Shown: positions 16,423 through 24,957, counted from the first letter of the stretch. The stretch: DNA of 47,215 nucleotides from an uncultured Pelagibacteraceae bacterium (GCA_902555655.1 CACDSX010000007.1:1-47215); one strand, 5' to 3'. Notes: generated by a model not told the origin, from the letters alone. Translations and numbers: made by a program.

Positions 16423-17919
16423 ATGAAGTTATTTTTTATACTCGGTAATCAGTTATTTCCATTAAAATACCTCGACCGCTTCAAAAAAGACCATATATTT
16501 TTTATGGCAGAAGACAACGGTTTATGTACTTATGAAAAACATCATAAGCAGAAAATACTATTATTTTTGTCCTCTATGCGATCTTATGCAGACAATCTCA
16601 AAAAGAATAAATTAAAATTAGAGTACAAAAAAATTGAGGATAAAGAATTTAAAGATGATTACCTTAAAAAATTAAAAAAAATTATTAATTCAAAAAAAAT
16701 TAAAGAAATTTCTAGTTTTGAAATTGAAGATAAGTTTTTTGAAAAAAAAATTTCTCAATTCTTAAAAAAAGAAAAAATTAGTTGGAATGTTGTTCAAACT
16801 CCTATGTTTTTAAACTCAAGAGGTGAATTCAAAAATTATCTAGGAAAATCGAAAAAACCCTTTATGGCAACGTTTTACAAAGAGGTTCGAAAAAAATCAG
16901 GAATATTGATGGGTGCTGATGGAAATCCAATTGGAGGAAAGTGGAGTTTTGATGAGGATAATAGAAATAAGTTACCAAAAGATATTTCAATACCAAAATT
17001 TCCTAAAATTAATGAAACTAATCATACAAAAAAATTAAAGCCTATCGTAGAAAAATTATTTAAAGATCATCCAGGTAGTACGGGGAACTTTTGGTTGGCA
17101 ACAGAGTTTGATGACGTGGTTAAATTACTAAATTTTTTTATAAAAGAAAAATCAAATTTGTTTGGTGATTATGAAGATGCAGTAAATCAAAAAGATAATA
17201 TTTTATTTCACAGTGCTTTAAGCCCCTATATCAATTTAGGTTTAATAACTCCTGAATTTATTATTCAAAAAGTTTTAGATTTTCATAAAAAAAATAAAAT
17301 AAGAATGAATTCGTTGGAAGGTTATATTCGTCAGGTAATTGGTTGGAGAGAGTTTATGCGAGGCATTTATCAAAGTTATTCAGAGGAAATGGAAACAAAA
17401 AATTTTTTTAAACAAAATAGAAAAATGAAAAAGTCTTGGTACGATGGAACAACAGGTTTGCCACCATTAGATTATGCAATCAAGAATGCATTAAATCATG
17501 GCTGGTCTCATCATATTGAAAGACTGATGATTTTATCAAACATCATGAACCTTTGTGAGATTAAACCAATTGTAGTTTACAAATGGTTTATGGAAATGTT
17601 TGTAGACTCTTCTGATTGGGTAATGGTACCAAATGTTTATGGAATGGGATTATTCAGTGATGGTGGAATATTTGCAACCAAACCGTATATTTGCGGATCT
17701 GCTTATTTTATGAAAATGATGGATTTTAAAAAAGGAGAGTGGTGCAATACAATGGATGGTCTTTATTGGAGATTCATAGATCGAAACAGAAAATTTTTTT
17801 TAACAAACCCTAGATTATCAATGATGGTAAGAATTTTTGATAAAATGAAAACAGATAGAAAAAAATTAATTTTATCTGAGGCAGATAAATTTATTAAACA
17901 AAATACAATTTCAATTTAA
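16423..17919 (+). CDS. CryB/PhrB-type photolyase-related protein, apparently without FeS ligands
   Basis: A 498-residue member of the prokaryotic (6-4) photolyase/CryB family. The N-terminal alpha/beta domain begins LFFILGNQLFPLKYL, with the usual GDQL motif changed to GNQL. The FAD domain shows HSALSPYINLGLITP (263-277), GYIRQVIGWREFMRG (300-314), HHIERLMILSN (363-373) and WVMVPNVYGMGLFSDGG (399-415). The family normally carries four Cys ligands for a 4Fe-4S cluster. Here the first is replaced (GLPPLDYAI, 345-353), and the CxxC segment is absent because the loop is shortened to KMMDFKKGEWC (431-441); at most Cys441 corresponds. It starts a four-gene run: DUF2256 overlaps its stop by one base. 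The likely role is light-driven DNA repair or blue-light sensing. Confidence 0.9.
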   Translation: MKLFFILGNQLFPLKYLDRFKKDHIFFMAEDNGLCTYEKHHKQKILLFLSSMRSYADNLKKNKLKLEYKKIEDKEFKDDYLKKLKKIINSKKIKEISSFEIEDKFFEKKISQFLKKEKISWNVVQTPMFLNSRGEFKNYLGKSKKPFMATFYKEVRKKSGILMGADGNPIGGKWSFDEDNRNKLPKDISIPKFPKINETNHTKKLKPIVEKLFKDHPGSTGNFWLATEFDDVVKLLNFFIKEKSNLFGDYEDAVNQKDNILFHSALSPYINLGLITPEFIIQKVLDFHKKNKIRMNSLEGYIRQVIGWREFMRGIYQSYSEEMETKNFFKQNRKMKKSWYDGTTGLPPLDYAIKNALNHGWSHHIERLMILSNIMNLCEIKPIVVYKWFMEMFVDSSDWVMVPNVYGMGLFSDGGIFATKPYICGSAYFMKMMDFKKGEWCNTMDGLYWRFIDRNRKFFLTNPRLSMMVRIFDKMKTDRKKLILSEADKFIKQNTISI

Positions 17920-18047
17920 TGAGAAAAGAAAATTTACCATCTAAAACCTGTCCAGTTTGCAAAAGGCCTTTTGTTTGGCGAAAGAAATGGAAGCTTAATT
18001 GGGATAGAGTAAAATATTGTTCAAAGAAGTGTTCTAAGCTAAGCTAA
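17919..18047 (+). CDS. DUF2256 zinc-ribbon-like small protein (42 aa)
   Basis: A 42-residue frame beginning MRKENLPSKTCPVCKRPF whose ATG overlaps the photolyase stop (TAATG). It has two cysteine pairs, CPVC at residues 11-14 and YCSKKC at 34-39, with the diagnostic PFVWRKKWKLNWDRVKYCS stretch between them. This matches DUF2256, a tiny zinc-binding family often encoded beside or fused to cryptochrome/photolyase genes. Function is unknown. The coupling here strongly suggests it acts with the upstream photolyase-like flavoprotein. Confidence 0.9.
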   Translation: MRKENLPSKTCPVCKRPFVWRKKWKLNWDRVKYCSKKCSKLS

Positions 18048-18052
18048 ACTTA

Positions 18053-18772
18053 GTGAATATAATCGTATTACAACACATTAAAATAGAAGATCCAGGTTAC
18101 ATCAAAGATTTAATGTTAGCTGATCGATTTAAATTAACCACTATAGAGCTAGATGAAGGTGAAAAAATTCCAGACGATTTAACTAAATTTGATGGGATGT
18201 TTTGTATGGGTGGCCCAATGGATACTTTTATGGAAAAAGATTATCCTTGGTTAGTTGAGGAAAAAAAAGCAATCAAAGAGTTTGTTATTAATTTAAAAAA
18301 ACCTTATTTGGGTTTTTGTTTAGGGTGCCAGTTGTTAGGAGAAGTTGTTGGTGGCAAAGTAGTTAAATCTCAACCAGCAGAAATAGGGATTATGGATATT
18401 AATTTTTCTAAAGAAAAAGATAATGATAATTTATTCTCTAAATTTCCAAATAAAATAAAAAGTTTACAATGGCATTCTTTTGAAGTGCAGGGCATTGAGA
18501 ATAATAAAGATGTAACCTTATTAGCTTCATCACCAGTTACTAAGTATCAAATTTTTAAATATCAAAATCATGCTTATGGTATTCAGTTTCATATCGAAAT
18601 TAAAGACACAACAGTCAACGAATGGGGATGTGTGCCAGAGTATAAAAAGGCTCTTGAAGATCAATTAGGAGATGGGGCATTAGAAAAATTTGATAATGCT
18701 GCAAAAGATAATATGACTGATATGAATAAATATTCTAAGATTCTTTATGAAAATTTTAAAAAAATAATATGA
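18053..18772 (+). CDS. class I glutamine amidotransferase-like protein
   Basis: A 239-residue GATase-1 domain protein starting at a GTG at 18053, five bases after the DUF2256 stop. The catalytic triad is visible: Cys89 in GFCLGCQLLGE, His180 and Glu182 in YGIQFHIEI. The flanking FDGMFCMGGPMD and SLQWHSFEV motifs match the GMP-synthase-glutaminase-like stand-alone group (COG0518), whose members hydrolyse glutamine, glutamylated amines or related peptides. No synthetase partner is next to it, so the acceptor is unknown. It lies inside the photolyase cluster and overlaps the next small gene by four bases. Confidence 0.88.
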   Translation: MNIIVLQHIKIEDPGYIKDLMLADRFKLTTIELDEGEKIPDDLTKFDGMFCMGGPMDTFMEKDYPWLVEEKKAIKEFVINLKKPYLGFCLGCQLLGEVVGGKVVKSQPAEIGIMDINFSKEKDNDNLFSKFPNKIKSLQWHSFEVQGIENNKDVTLLASSPVTKYQIFKYQNHAYGIQFHIEIKDTTVNEWGCVPEYKKALEDQLGDGALEKFDNAAKDNMTDMNKYSKILYENFKKII

Positions 18773-18990
18773 ATAATAAATTTTTTGAATGGGCAGGGGT
18801 TATTACTGCAATATTGTACTCATTATTTGTAGCTATGAATATTGGCATAGAGTTCTTTGGTTTTTGTTTATTACTTATATCTGCAATCTTAATTGGAATT
18901 TGGGCTTATAGGGGCGGTCATAGAGGAATATTATTTTTACAATTCTTTTATGCGACGGCTGGAATTATCGGAATGTTTAGGTGGTTTTAA
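18769..18990 (+). CDS. small membrane protein, PnuC-like fragment size (73 aa)
   Basis: A 73-residue protein with two or three hydrophobic helices (8-25, 30-48, 56-72) and the turn WAYRGGHRGILFLQFFY. The overall pattern, ending in AGIIGMFRW, resembles short alphaproteobacterial membrane proteins of no known role. Its start overlaps the glutamine amidotransferase by ATGA and its stop overlaps the convergent photolyase-like gene by four bases. It belongs to the photolyase operon by position. Confidence 0.7.
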   Translation: MNNKFFEWAGVITAILYSLFVAMNIGIEFFGFCLLLISAILIGIWAYRGGHRGILFLQFFYATAGIIGMFRWF

Positions 18991-20129
18991 TTAAAAGTTG
19001 TAATTATTTTTGGAATATAATTTTTAAAATTAAAAAAACCTTTATTACAATATTCCCAAGAAAATTGGTCTAATTTTCTATACAGAAATTCTATTTTTAA
19101 ATTATTTGTATTTATAAAATCTAGGTTTTCACCAACCGTAGGATATAAACCATAAGAAGTTTCATTAATATTCTGTATCTCACTTAAATCTATAATTTCA
19201 GTATTGATTGATATTTCTTCCAATCTCTTTTTTTGATCTTCAATTAATTGAGACTTGAATTTTACTAATTTTTCACTGAGCTTTATAGTTCGGTTTTCAT
19301 TTTTGTTAGAAATTAAAAAAACCTTTTTAAATTTTTGATCTTTAAAATCACTTATTTCAAAAGACAAATTATTCTCAAAAATAAGAAGATTTTTTTCGTC
19401 AAGATTTTGAGGATTGTTAAACTCCAATTTTGATGCAGCATAAGTTTTATTGCTAGTTTTCGGAGGAGCATTTTCATTAAGTTTGATATTACTAAATCTG
19501 TTATTTGTAAATTTTTTAATGTTCCATTCACTAGCTAGATAATTTTTCCCTTGCGTTTGAATTCCAGCAACCCATCTCCATCCTAAAGTATTGGATGCAG
19601 CATCTCCATCATAAAGATGTTTCATAAAAAACTCTGCACCCAGTTGCCAAGGTAAATCCAAAGTAAAAATCCAGATACTTGCAAACCACATTCTTGCATG
19701 ATTATGTAAATAATTCGTTTCTTTTAATTCTTTTACCCATTCATTCAAGCATTCGATGTTAGTATTACCCTCTATTGCATTTTTATAATTGGGGTTGTCT
19801 TTAAATTCTTGACGAACTCTTTTTAATTCGTTTAAATAATCAGTCCAAACATTAGGTCTTAATTCTAACCAACCCTTCCAATATATTCGCCATAAAACTT
19901 CTTGAATAAATTTTTCATTTTTAGCAAATGAAAATTTGCTTAATGATTTTTTGATTACTTCTAATTCTGATACAACTCCATGAGTAATATAAGGTGAAAG
20001 GCAAGAAATATTTGATCTATTATCTGGACCATAATCAAAATTTCTCAATCTTGAATATTCAAATAAATTTTGCCCAACGAAATTATTTAGCTTTTCAATA
20101 GCCGAAGCCCTTGATGTGCCAAAATTCAT
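18987..20129 (-). CDS. photolyase-family FAD-domain protein with C-terminal alpha/beta region (permuted order)
   Basis: A 380-residue protein whose N-terminal 210 residues are a photolyase FAD-binding domain: LSPYITHGVVSE (44-55), VLWRIYWKGW (78-87), NYLHNHARMWFASIW (139-153) and HLYDGDAASNTLGWRWVAG (171-189). The usual GTD-PYFRIFNP ending is replaced by GIQTQGKNYLASEWNIKKFT (189-208). No antenna Rossmann domain precedes the FAD domain. Instead residues 245-345 (LLIFENNLSFEI, KKVFLISNKNEN, INTEIIDL) look like a Rossmann-type fold placed after it. Alphaproteobacterial relatives are usually annotated only as FAD-binding proteins. Light-dependent DNA repair or light sensing is likely but unproven. 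Start is the ATG at 20129. Confidence 0.85.
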   Translation of the reverse strand: MNFGTSRASAIEKLNNFVGQNLFEYSRLRNFDYGPDNRSNISCLSPYITHGVVSELEVIKKSLSKFSFAKNEKFIQEVLWRIYWKGWLELRPNVWTDYLNELKRVRQEFKDNPNYKNAIEGNTNIECLNEWVKELKETNYLHNHARMWFASIWIFTLDLPWQLGAEFFMKHLYDGDAASNTLGWRWVAGIQTQGKNYLASEWNIKKFTNNRFSNIKLNENAPPKTSNKTYAASKLEFNNPQNLDEKNLLIFENNLSFEISDFKDQKFKKVFLISNKNENRTIKLSEKLVKFKSQLIEDQKKRLEEISINTEIIDLSEIQNINETSYGLYPTVGENLDFINTNNLKIEFLYRKLDQFSWEYCNKGFFNFKNYIPKIITTFN

Positions 20130-20134
20130 TGAGA

Positions 20135-20515
20135 TTATTTATTTTTTTTTCTTTTAAGACCTAATTTATCACTATGTCTTAATCTTAAGATAACAATCGC
20201 ACCAGCGATGAGAACTATAGCTACTGCCTCATAAACTAATGCTGTTGGATCCATTTCTTTTCCTTGAAGGATAATAAATCGTGCAAGAGCAGTGATTGCT
20301 ATTAAAAGGGGTAAAGTTATACTTATTGATTGCTGATCCCAAAAAACTCTTACCATTGCTAATACTTCTAAGTAAAGAAACATTAATAGTAAATCAGCCA
20401 AGGTTACTGATTGAGCAAGAAACATTTTATTTATTTCAATTCCAACCGCTATAACGGTACTAATTAAAATAATTACCATTAAAACTAGCTGTAAATTTTT
20501 AGCAATCTTTTCCAT
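20135..20515 (-). CDS. PsiE-like membrane protein
   Basis: A 126-residue protein with four hydrophobic helices and the conserved stretch LLLMFLYLEVLAMVRVFW (around residues 42-59), followed by ALARFIILQGKE and the basic C-terminus LKRKKNK, as in the phosphate-starvation-inducible PsiE family. The role of PsiE is unknown. The start overlaps the stop of the upstream membrane gene by one base, so the two form a pair. No Pho box was recognised upstream. Confidence 0.85.
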   Translation of the reverse strand: MEKIAKNLQLVLMVIILISTVIAVGIEINKMFLAQSVTLADLLLMFLYLEVLAMVRVFWDQQSISITLPLLIAITALARFIILQGKEMDPTALVYEAVAIVLIAGAIVILRLRHSDKLGLKRKKNK

Positions 20516-20973
20516 TATTTATCTTTACTAAATGGTAGCCATTTTTCAAACACAGATTTTGAGGAACCATCATAGGGAATTGAATAAGAATAAGGGTTTG
20601 GGCTTGTTAATACTTCAATCCCTTTAGAAAAAACAAAGATAAAGACAATTACAAAAACAATAACCATTATTTTAAATGGATCAAAATTTTTTGTTTTAAA
20701 AACACTAGCTGAACTTTCCTCAGCTCTGTGAAAATGTTTAAATGTCATATAAACTGCAAATATTAATCCAACGTGAGCTACAAAAAGTCCTGCCCAACCA
20801 AATGCAAAAGTAGTGTATGAAAATACATACAAGCTAAAAACAGTAGTCCAAATAAAACTTAAGACTAGAAGAATTTGTAACCTGACAGTTTTCGGAAGAG
20901 ATCTTAAATCATTTTTACTATCATCAAATAAAATGTTTGCTGCCTCTTTCATCCAATTTTTAAATGATTCCAT
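20515..20973 (-). CDS. hypothetical membrane protein paired with PsiE
   Basis: A 152-residue protein with three predicted helices: about 31-53, 56-77 and 99-118. A soluble, charged N-terminus (MESFKNWMKEAANILFDDSKND) precedes the first helix, and the C-terminus after residue 120 is likely periplasmic (SPNPYSYSIPYDGSSKS). I do not recognise a family. Coupled one-base overlap with the PsiE-like gene suggests a joint function at the membrane. Confidence 0.7.
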   Translation of the reverse strand: MESFKNWMKEAANILFDDSKNDLRSLPKTVRLQILLVLSFIWTTVFSLYVFSYTTFAFGWAGLFVAHVGLIFAVYMTFKHFHRAEESSASVFKTKNFDPFKIMVIVFVIVFIFVFSKGIEVLTSPNPYSYSIPYDGSSKSVFEKWLPFSKDK

Positions 20974-21030
20974 GACTACAAGATATAGTTTCTAACAAAT
21001 TAAACAAATGATAAATTGACCTAAACCTTA

Positions 21031-22218
21031 TTAAGAACGCAGTCTTTTCTTATGAAAATTAATAAATTTTTCAACATTGGATTTATTAAATGTTTTATTT
21101 TCCTCAAAAGAAACTTTTTTTAATGAGTATGCAGAACTTTTAGTTTGTCTAGAAATTATAGTAATATTTCCTTTATAGAGTTTAAGTTTAACAGTCCCAT
21201 TAACTTTATTTTTTTTTAAGTCGACAATTTTCTGAAGTTTAAATCTTTCTTTTGAATACCAATAACCATTATAGATAAGCTCAGCATATCTTGACATTAT
21301 ATTTTCCTTTTTATGCATTGTTTCTTTATCTAAAGTAACAGACTCGACTGCTCTATGAGCATGAATTAATAAAGTTCCTCCAGGCGTTTCATAAACTCCT
21401 CTTGACTTAATTCCTAAAAATCTATTTTCAACAAGATCAACTCTACCTATTCCATTTTTTCCGGCTAATTGATTAAGTTTTTCAAGCAACTTTGCTGGAT
21501 TTAATTTTTTTCCATTAACCCCTATTGGATCTCCGTTTCTAAAATTAATTGAAACAAACGTTGGCTTATTTGGTGCTTTTTCTGGTGAAACAGTTCTTTG
21601 AAAAATCAACTCTGGTGCAGAGTTTTTTGGGTTTTCTAAAACCTTACCCTCAGTTGAAGTATGAAATAAATTATCATCAACTGAAAAAGGTGGAGCACCT
21701 TTTTTATCTTTTGGAATAGAAATTTTATTTTTTTTTGCATAATTTATTAAGTCTGTTCTTGATTTTAATTTCCATATTCTCCAAGGAGCAATTATTTTTA
21801 TTTTTGGACCAAAGTAATGATAGCCAAGTTCAAATCTAACTTGATCATTCCCCTTTCCAGTTGATCCGTGGGATACAGCATATGCTTTGTATTTTTTTGC
21901 AACTTTTATTTGATCTTTTGCAATAAGTGGTCTTGCTATTGAAGTTCCCAACAAGTAAACTCCCTCATATACAGCATGACCTCTCAACATCGGGAAAACA
22001 TAATCTTTTATAAATATATCTTTTAGATCCTTTATAACTATATTCTTAACTCCAAGTTTTTTAGCATTTGAAATAATTTTTTTCTTATCAATTTCTTGAC
22101 CAATATCTGCAGTATAACAAATTACCTCTGCCTTATAATTTTCTTGTAACCATTTTAAAATTATAGATGTGTCCAATCCACCAGAATAAGCTAACACAAT
22201 TCTTTTTTTTGATTTCAT
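21031..22218 (-). CDS. argG: argininosuccinate synthase
   Basis: Condenses citrulline and aspartate with ATP to argininosuccinate in arginine synthesis. The 395-residue length is normal. The PP-loop AYSGGLDTSI at residues 10-19, SHGSTGKGNDQVRFEL near 115-130, APWRIW and GRVDLVENRFLGIKSRGVYETPGG-type motifs (in pieces near residues 260-285) identify it. It begins three bases after the IalB stop, on the same strand. Identification is secure. Confidence 0.96.
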   Translation of the reverse strand: MKSKKRIVLAYSGGLDTSIILKWLQENYKAEVICYTADIGQEIDKKKIISNAKKLGVKNIVIKDLKDIFIKDYVFPMLRGHAVYEGVYLLGTSIARPLIAKDQIKVAKKYKAYAVSHGSTGKGNDQVRFELGYHYFGPKIKIIAPWRIWKLKSRTDLINYAKKNKISIPKDKKGAPPFSVDDNLFHTSTEGKVLENPKNSAPELIFQRTVSPEKAPNKPTFVSINFRNGDPIGVNGKKLNPAKLLEKLNQLAGKNGIGRVDLVENRFLGIKSRGVYETPGGTLLIHAHRAVESVTLDKETMHKKENIMSRYAELIYNGYWYSKERFKLQKIVDLKKNKVNGTVKLKLYKGNITIISRQTKSSAYSLKKVSFEENKTFNKSNVEKFINFHKKRLRS

Positions 22219-22221
22219 TTA

Positions 22222-22734
22222 TTAACTGCAGGCTTTTTTTGCAGTATTATAAGCTTTTGTAAATCCTAATAGTGAATAGTGATCTATAGTTTGAGATCCT
22301 TTTTCATTGTATCCCGTTACCATTATTCTTGATCCTTTTTTCATAACTTTAACCATAATTTTTTCTTTTTTATTACTAGTCATCCAAGCAAAACCTTGCT
22401 GTTTAATATCAAATTTAAACTTGTTATTCCCAGATGTTGCTAAAACTGTATTATTTTTATTAAATTCATAGCCAGCAGTTGCACTAATTTCATTTGAAAT
22501 TTTTTCACCTGGTCTAAAAGTTATAAATAATCTTGCATCTCTCTTATCTTTTTTTGGCGCTTGTAAAACTGGAGTTGATTGAGCAAAACATACCTTGCCA
22601 GATGCCTCAGACATAATCATCACCTCCCAATCTTTAAATTTACCGACTTTTTTTAAATCTTCTGCAAAAGTATTTGATCCCAAGATAAGTGTAATGAATA
22701 TTGATAAAGATATAATCTTTTTAATTATGGACAT
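22222..22734 (-). CDS. exported invasion-associated locus B (IalB) family protein
   Basis: A 170-residue periplasmic protein with signal peptide (residues 1-24, cleavage after NTFA). The mature part has GKFKDWEVMIM, a Cys in GKVCFAQS, RDARLFITFRPGEK, and a C-terminal KKACS, which fits the IalB family and probably gives a disulfide between the two cysteines. IalB-like proteins are widespread in free-living alphaproteobacteria and their role is unclear despite the name. The start overlaps the end of the aldo/keto reductase gene by 10 bases. Confidence 0.9.
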   Translation of the reverse strand: MSIIKKIISLSIFITLILGSNTFAEDLKKVGKFKDWEVMIMSEASGKVCFAQSTPVLQAPKKDKRDARLFITFRPGEKISNEISATAGYEFNKNNTVLATSGNNKFKFDIKQQGFAWMTSNKKEKIMVKVMKKGSRIMVTGYNEKGSQTIDHYSLLGFTKAYNTAKKACS

Positions 22735-23762
22735 GGATTTGGATAAATTTTCTGTACTTCGTTAATTTCATTTATAATTTCTTCAGTTAAATTTATATTT
22801 ACACTTTCTATGTCAGTTTTCAACTGCTCCATTGTAGTTGCACCAATGATAACCGAGGTTACAAAAGGTTGAATTTCTAAAAACTTTAAAGACATTTGTG
22901 CTAAATCTAATTTATATTTTTTAGCTACTTCATAATAAGCCTCAATAGCTTTTCCTGCGTTAGGCTTACTATACCTGGTCCAGAAATCTTTATTGAGTGC
23001 AATCCTAGATCCTTTTGGTAATTGATCATTTCTATATTTGCCTGAAAGATAACCGCAAGCTAGAGGAGAGTAGGCTAAAAGTCCTGATTGTTCTCTAACA
23101 GACATTTCCGCAAGTCCCACTTCATAGGTTCTGTTGAGTAAATTATAAGGGTTTTGAACTGAAAGCATTCTAGGAAGATTTTTATTTTTGGATATTTCTA
23201 AAAATTTTGATAATCCCCAAGGTGTTTCATTTGACAGACCCACATGTCTAATTTTTCCTTGATCTATAAATTTTTTTAGATTTTCTAAAATATCTTCAAA
23301 TCTAGTCCATTCACCATCATCACTATGCTCGTAGCCTAATTTACCAAAAAAATTTGTATTTCTCTCTGGCCAATGTAATTGATATAAGTCAATATAATCA
23401 GTCTTTAATCTTCTTAAACTCCCCTCTAGTGCTTCGGTAATATTTTTTTTTCCAAACTGATTACCACCACCTCTTACATATTCTCTCATTGGTCCACAAA
23501 CTTTTGAGGCAAGAATTACTTTGTCTCTCTTTTTAGTTTGTTTAAACCAATTGCCTATAATTTCTTCAGTGCTTCCAAAAGTTTCTTCTTTTGGAGGAAT
23601 AGAATAAATTTCTGCAGTATCCCAAAAATTTACACCTTGGTCTAAAGCATAATCCATTTGCTCAAAACCCTCGTCTTGAGTGTTTTGTTCTCCCCAAGTC
23701 ATCGTACCGAGACAAATTGTACTTACATCAAGATTAGTATTTCCTAATTTTTTGTAATTCAT
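22725..23762 (-). CDS. aldo/keto reductase, Tas-like
   Basis: A 345-residue NADPH-dependent TIM-barrel oxidoreductase. N-terminal YKKLGNTNLDVSTICLGTMTWG, the catalytic region NFWDTAEIYSIPP (Asp and Tyr of the tetrad), VILASKVCG with the catalytic Lys, and LYQLHWPERNTNFFG all match the E. coli Tas branch. The C-terminus has SVIIGATTMEQLKTDI. Substrate is unknown. It is divergent from the BI-1 gene with an 83-base control region (23763-23845). Confidence 0.93.
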   Translation of the reverse strand: MNYKKLGNTNLDVSTICLGTMTWGEQNTQDEGFEQMDYALDQGVNFWDTAEIYSIPPKEETFGSTEEIIGNWFKQTKKRDKVILASKVCGPMREYVRGGGNQFGKKNITEALEGSLRRLKTDYIDLYQLHWPERNTNFFGKLGYEHSDDGEWTRFEDILENLKKFIDQGKIRHVGLSNETPWGLSKFLEISKNKNLPRMLSVQNPYNLLNRTYEVGLAEMSVREQSGLLAYSPLACGYLSGKYRNDQLPKGSRIALNKDFWTRYSKPNAGKAIEAYYEVAKKYKLDLAQMSLKFLEIQPFVTSVIIGATTMEQLKTDIESVNINLTEEIINEINEVQKIYPNPCP

Positions 23763-23845
23763 TGAGGTTTTATAGTGTTAATTTTTTTTATTAATCTTTT
23801 AAGGCATCTTGAATAATTAGTAAAAGACTATATATTTTAAATATT

Positions 23846-24607
23846 ATGGAATTTGATAAAAAAGGAATTTTAGGAAGAGCTGCATCAGCAGCACAGTCAA
23901 CAGTAGTAATGGATGAAGGCTTAAGAGCCTACATGCTTAAAGTTTATAATTACATGGCAACAGGGATATTGTTAACTGGTATAGTTGCTCTTTTAACATT
24001 TAAAATGTCAGTTGTTACAAACGATGCGGGATCAATTGTTGGTCTAACATCTTTGGGAAATGCAATTTATATGTCAGGACTTAAGTGGATTGTAATGTTG
24101 GCGCCTTTAGGAATTGTCTTTTATATGAGCTTTGGAATTAATAAAATGAGTGCAGCAAAGGCCCAAACAACTTTTTGGGTTTTCGCAGCATTGATGGGGC
24201 TATCTTTATCTTCAATCTTATTAGTTTATACTGGCATGAGTGTAACCAGAGTATTTTTTATTTGTTCAGCAACTTTTGGAGCGATGAGTGTGTACGGATA
24301 TACAACTAAACGAGATTTGACAAAATTAGGATCATTTTTAATGATGGGTTTAATTGGAATCATTATTGCATCATTAGTCAATATATTTATGAAATCTTCA
24401 ATGATGTATTTCGTTATTTCAATTTTAGGAGTTTTGATCTTTGTTGGTCTTACAGCCTATGATACTCAAAAAATTAAAAATATGTATGCCGTAAGTGACT
24501 CAGGTGAAATTATGGGAAAAAAAGCTGTAATGGGCGCACTTACTCTTTATTTAGATTTTATTAATTTATTTATCATGCTTCTAAGGCTTTTTGGTCAAAG
24601 AAGATAA
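23846..24607 (+). CDS. Bax inhibitor-1/YccA family membrane protein
   Basis: A 253-residue protein with seven hydrophobic helices, starting at the ATG at 23846. The family features are the LRAYMLKVYNYMATGILLTG start of the first helix, FWVFAALMGLSLSSILLVYT in the middle, and the C-terminal ALTLYLDFINLFIMLLRLFG motif carrying the acidic pair region (AYDTQKIKNMY just before). Members act as pH-dependent calcium leak channels or modulators of membrane proteases. The convergent DUF2794 gene ends eight bases from its stop. Confidence 0.94.
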   Translation: MEFDKKGILGRAASAAQSTVVMDEGLRAYMLKVYNYMATGILLTGIVALLTFKMSVVTNDAGSIVGLTSLGNAIYMSGLKWIVMLAPLGIVFYMSFGINKMSAAKAQTTFWVFAALMGLSLSSILLVYTGMSVTRVFFICSATFGAMSVYGYTTKRDLTKLGSFLMMGLIGIIIASLVNIFMKSSMMYFVISILGVLIFVGLTAYDTQKIKNMYAVSDSGEIMGKKAVMGALTLYLDFINLFIMLLRLFGQRR

Positions 24608-24615
24608 TTTATTTT

Positions 24616-24957
24616 TTAGAATTTTTTCCAATTTATATTTTTTAAGAGAACATTTAGATCGAATGAATTCTTTAAAATTTTTCCATTGGTGTCTGTTATT
24701 AAATATTTAAGGTTTTTATTCTTTGGATTGAAATTTTTACAAATTTTATAAATTGCATTCTCAGCTGCATTTTTAAAAACACTAAAACCTACCTGTTTAC
24801 TAGAGATACTTAGTCCATAATCTTTCCAAGAACCTTCAGAAACCATCTTTGCATATAAGTCTAAAATAATTTTTAACTCATCTTTTTCAAAAAAATATTT
24901 ATCTTCTAACTTTTTGTTGTTAACGTTATTAATTACTAGACGTAAGTTGTTATTCAT
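24616..24957 (-). CDS. DUF2794 family protein
   Basis: A 113-residue soluble protein matching the alphaproteobacterial DUF2794 family: FEKDELKIILDLYAKMVSEG near residues 24-43, WKDYGLSI near 44-51, FSVFKNAAENAIYKICK near 58-74 and a C-terminal LITDTNGKILKNSFDL. Function is unknown. It overlaps yciB by eight bases on the same strand, so the two are coupled. Confidence 0.85.
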   Translation of the reverse strand: MNNNLRLVINNVNNKKLEDKYFFEKDELKIILDLYAKMVSEGSWKDYGLSISSKQVGFSVFKNAAENAIYKICKNFNPKNKNLKYLITDTNGKILKNSFDLNVLLKNINWKKF

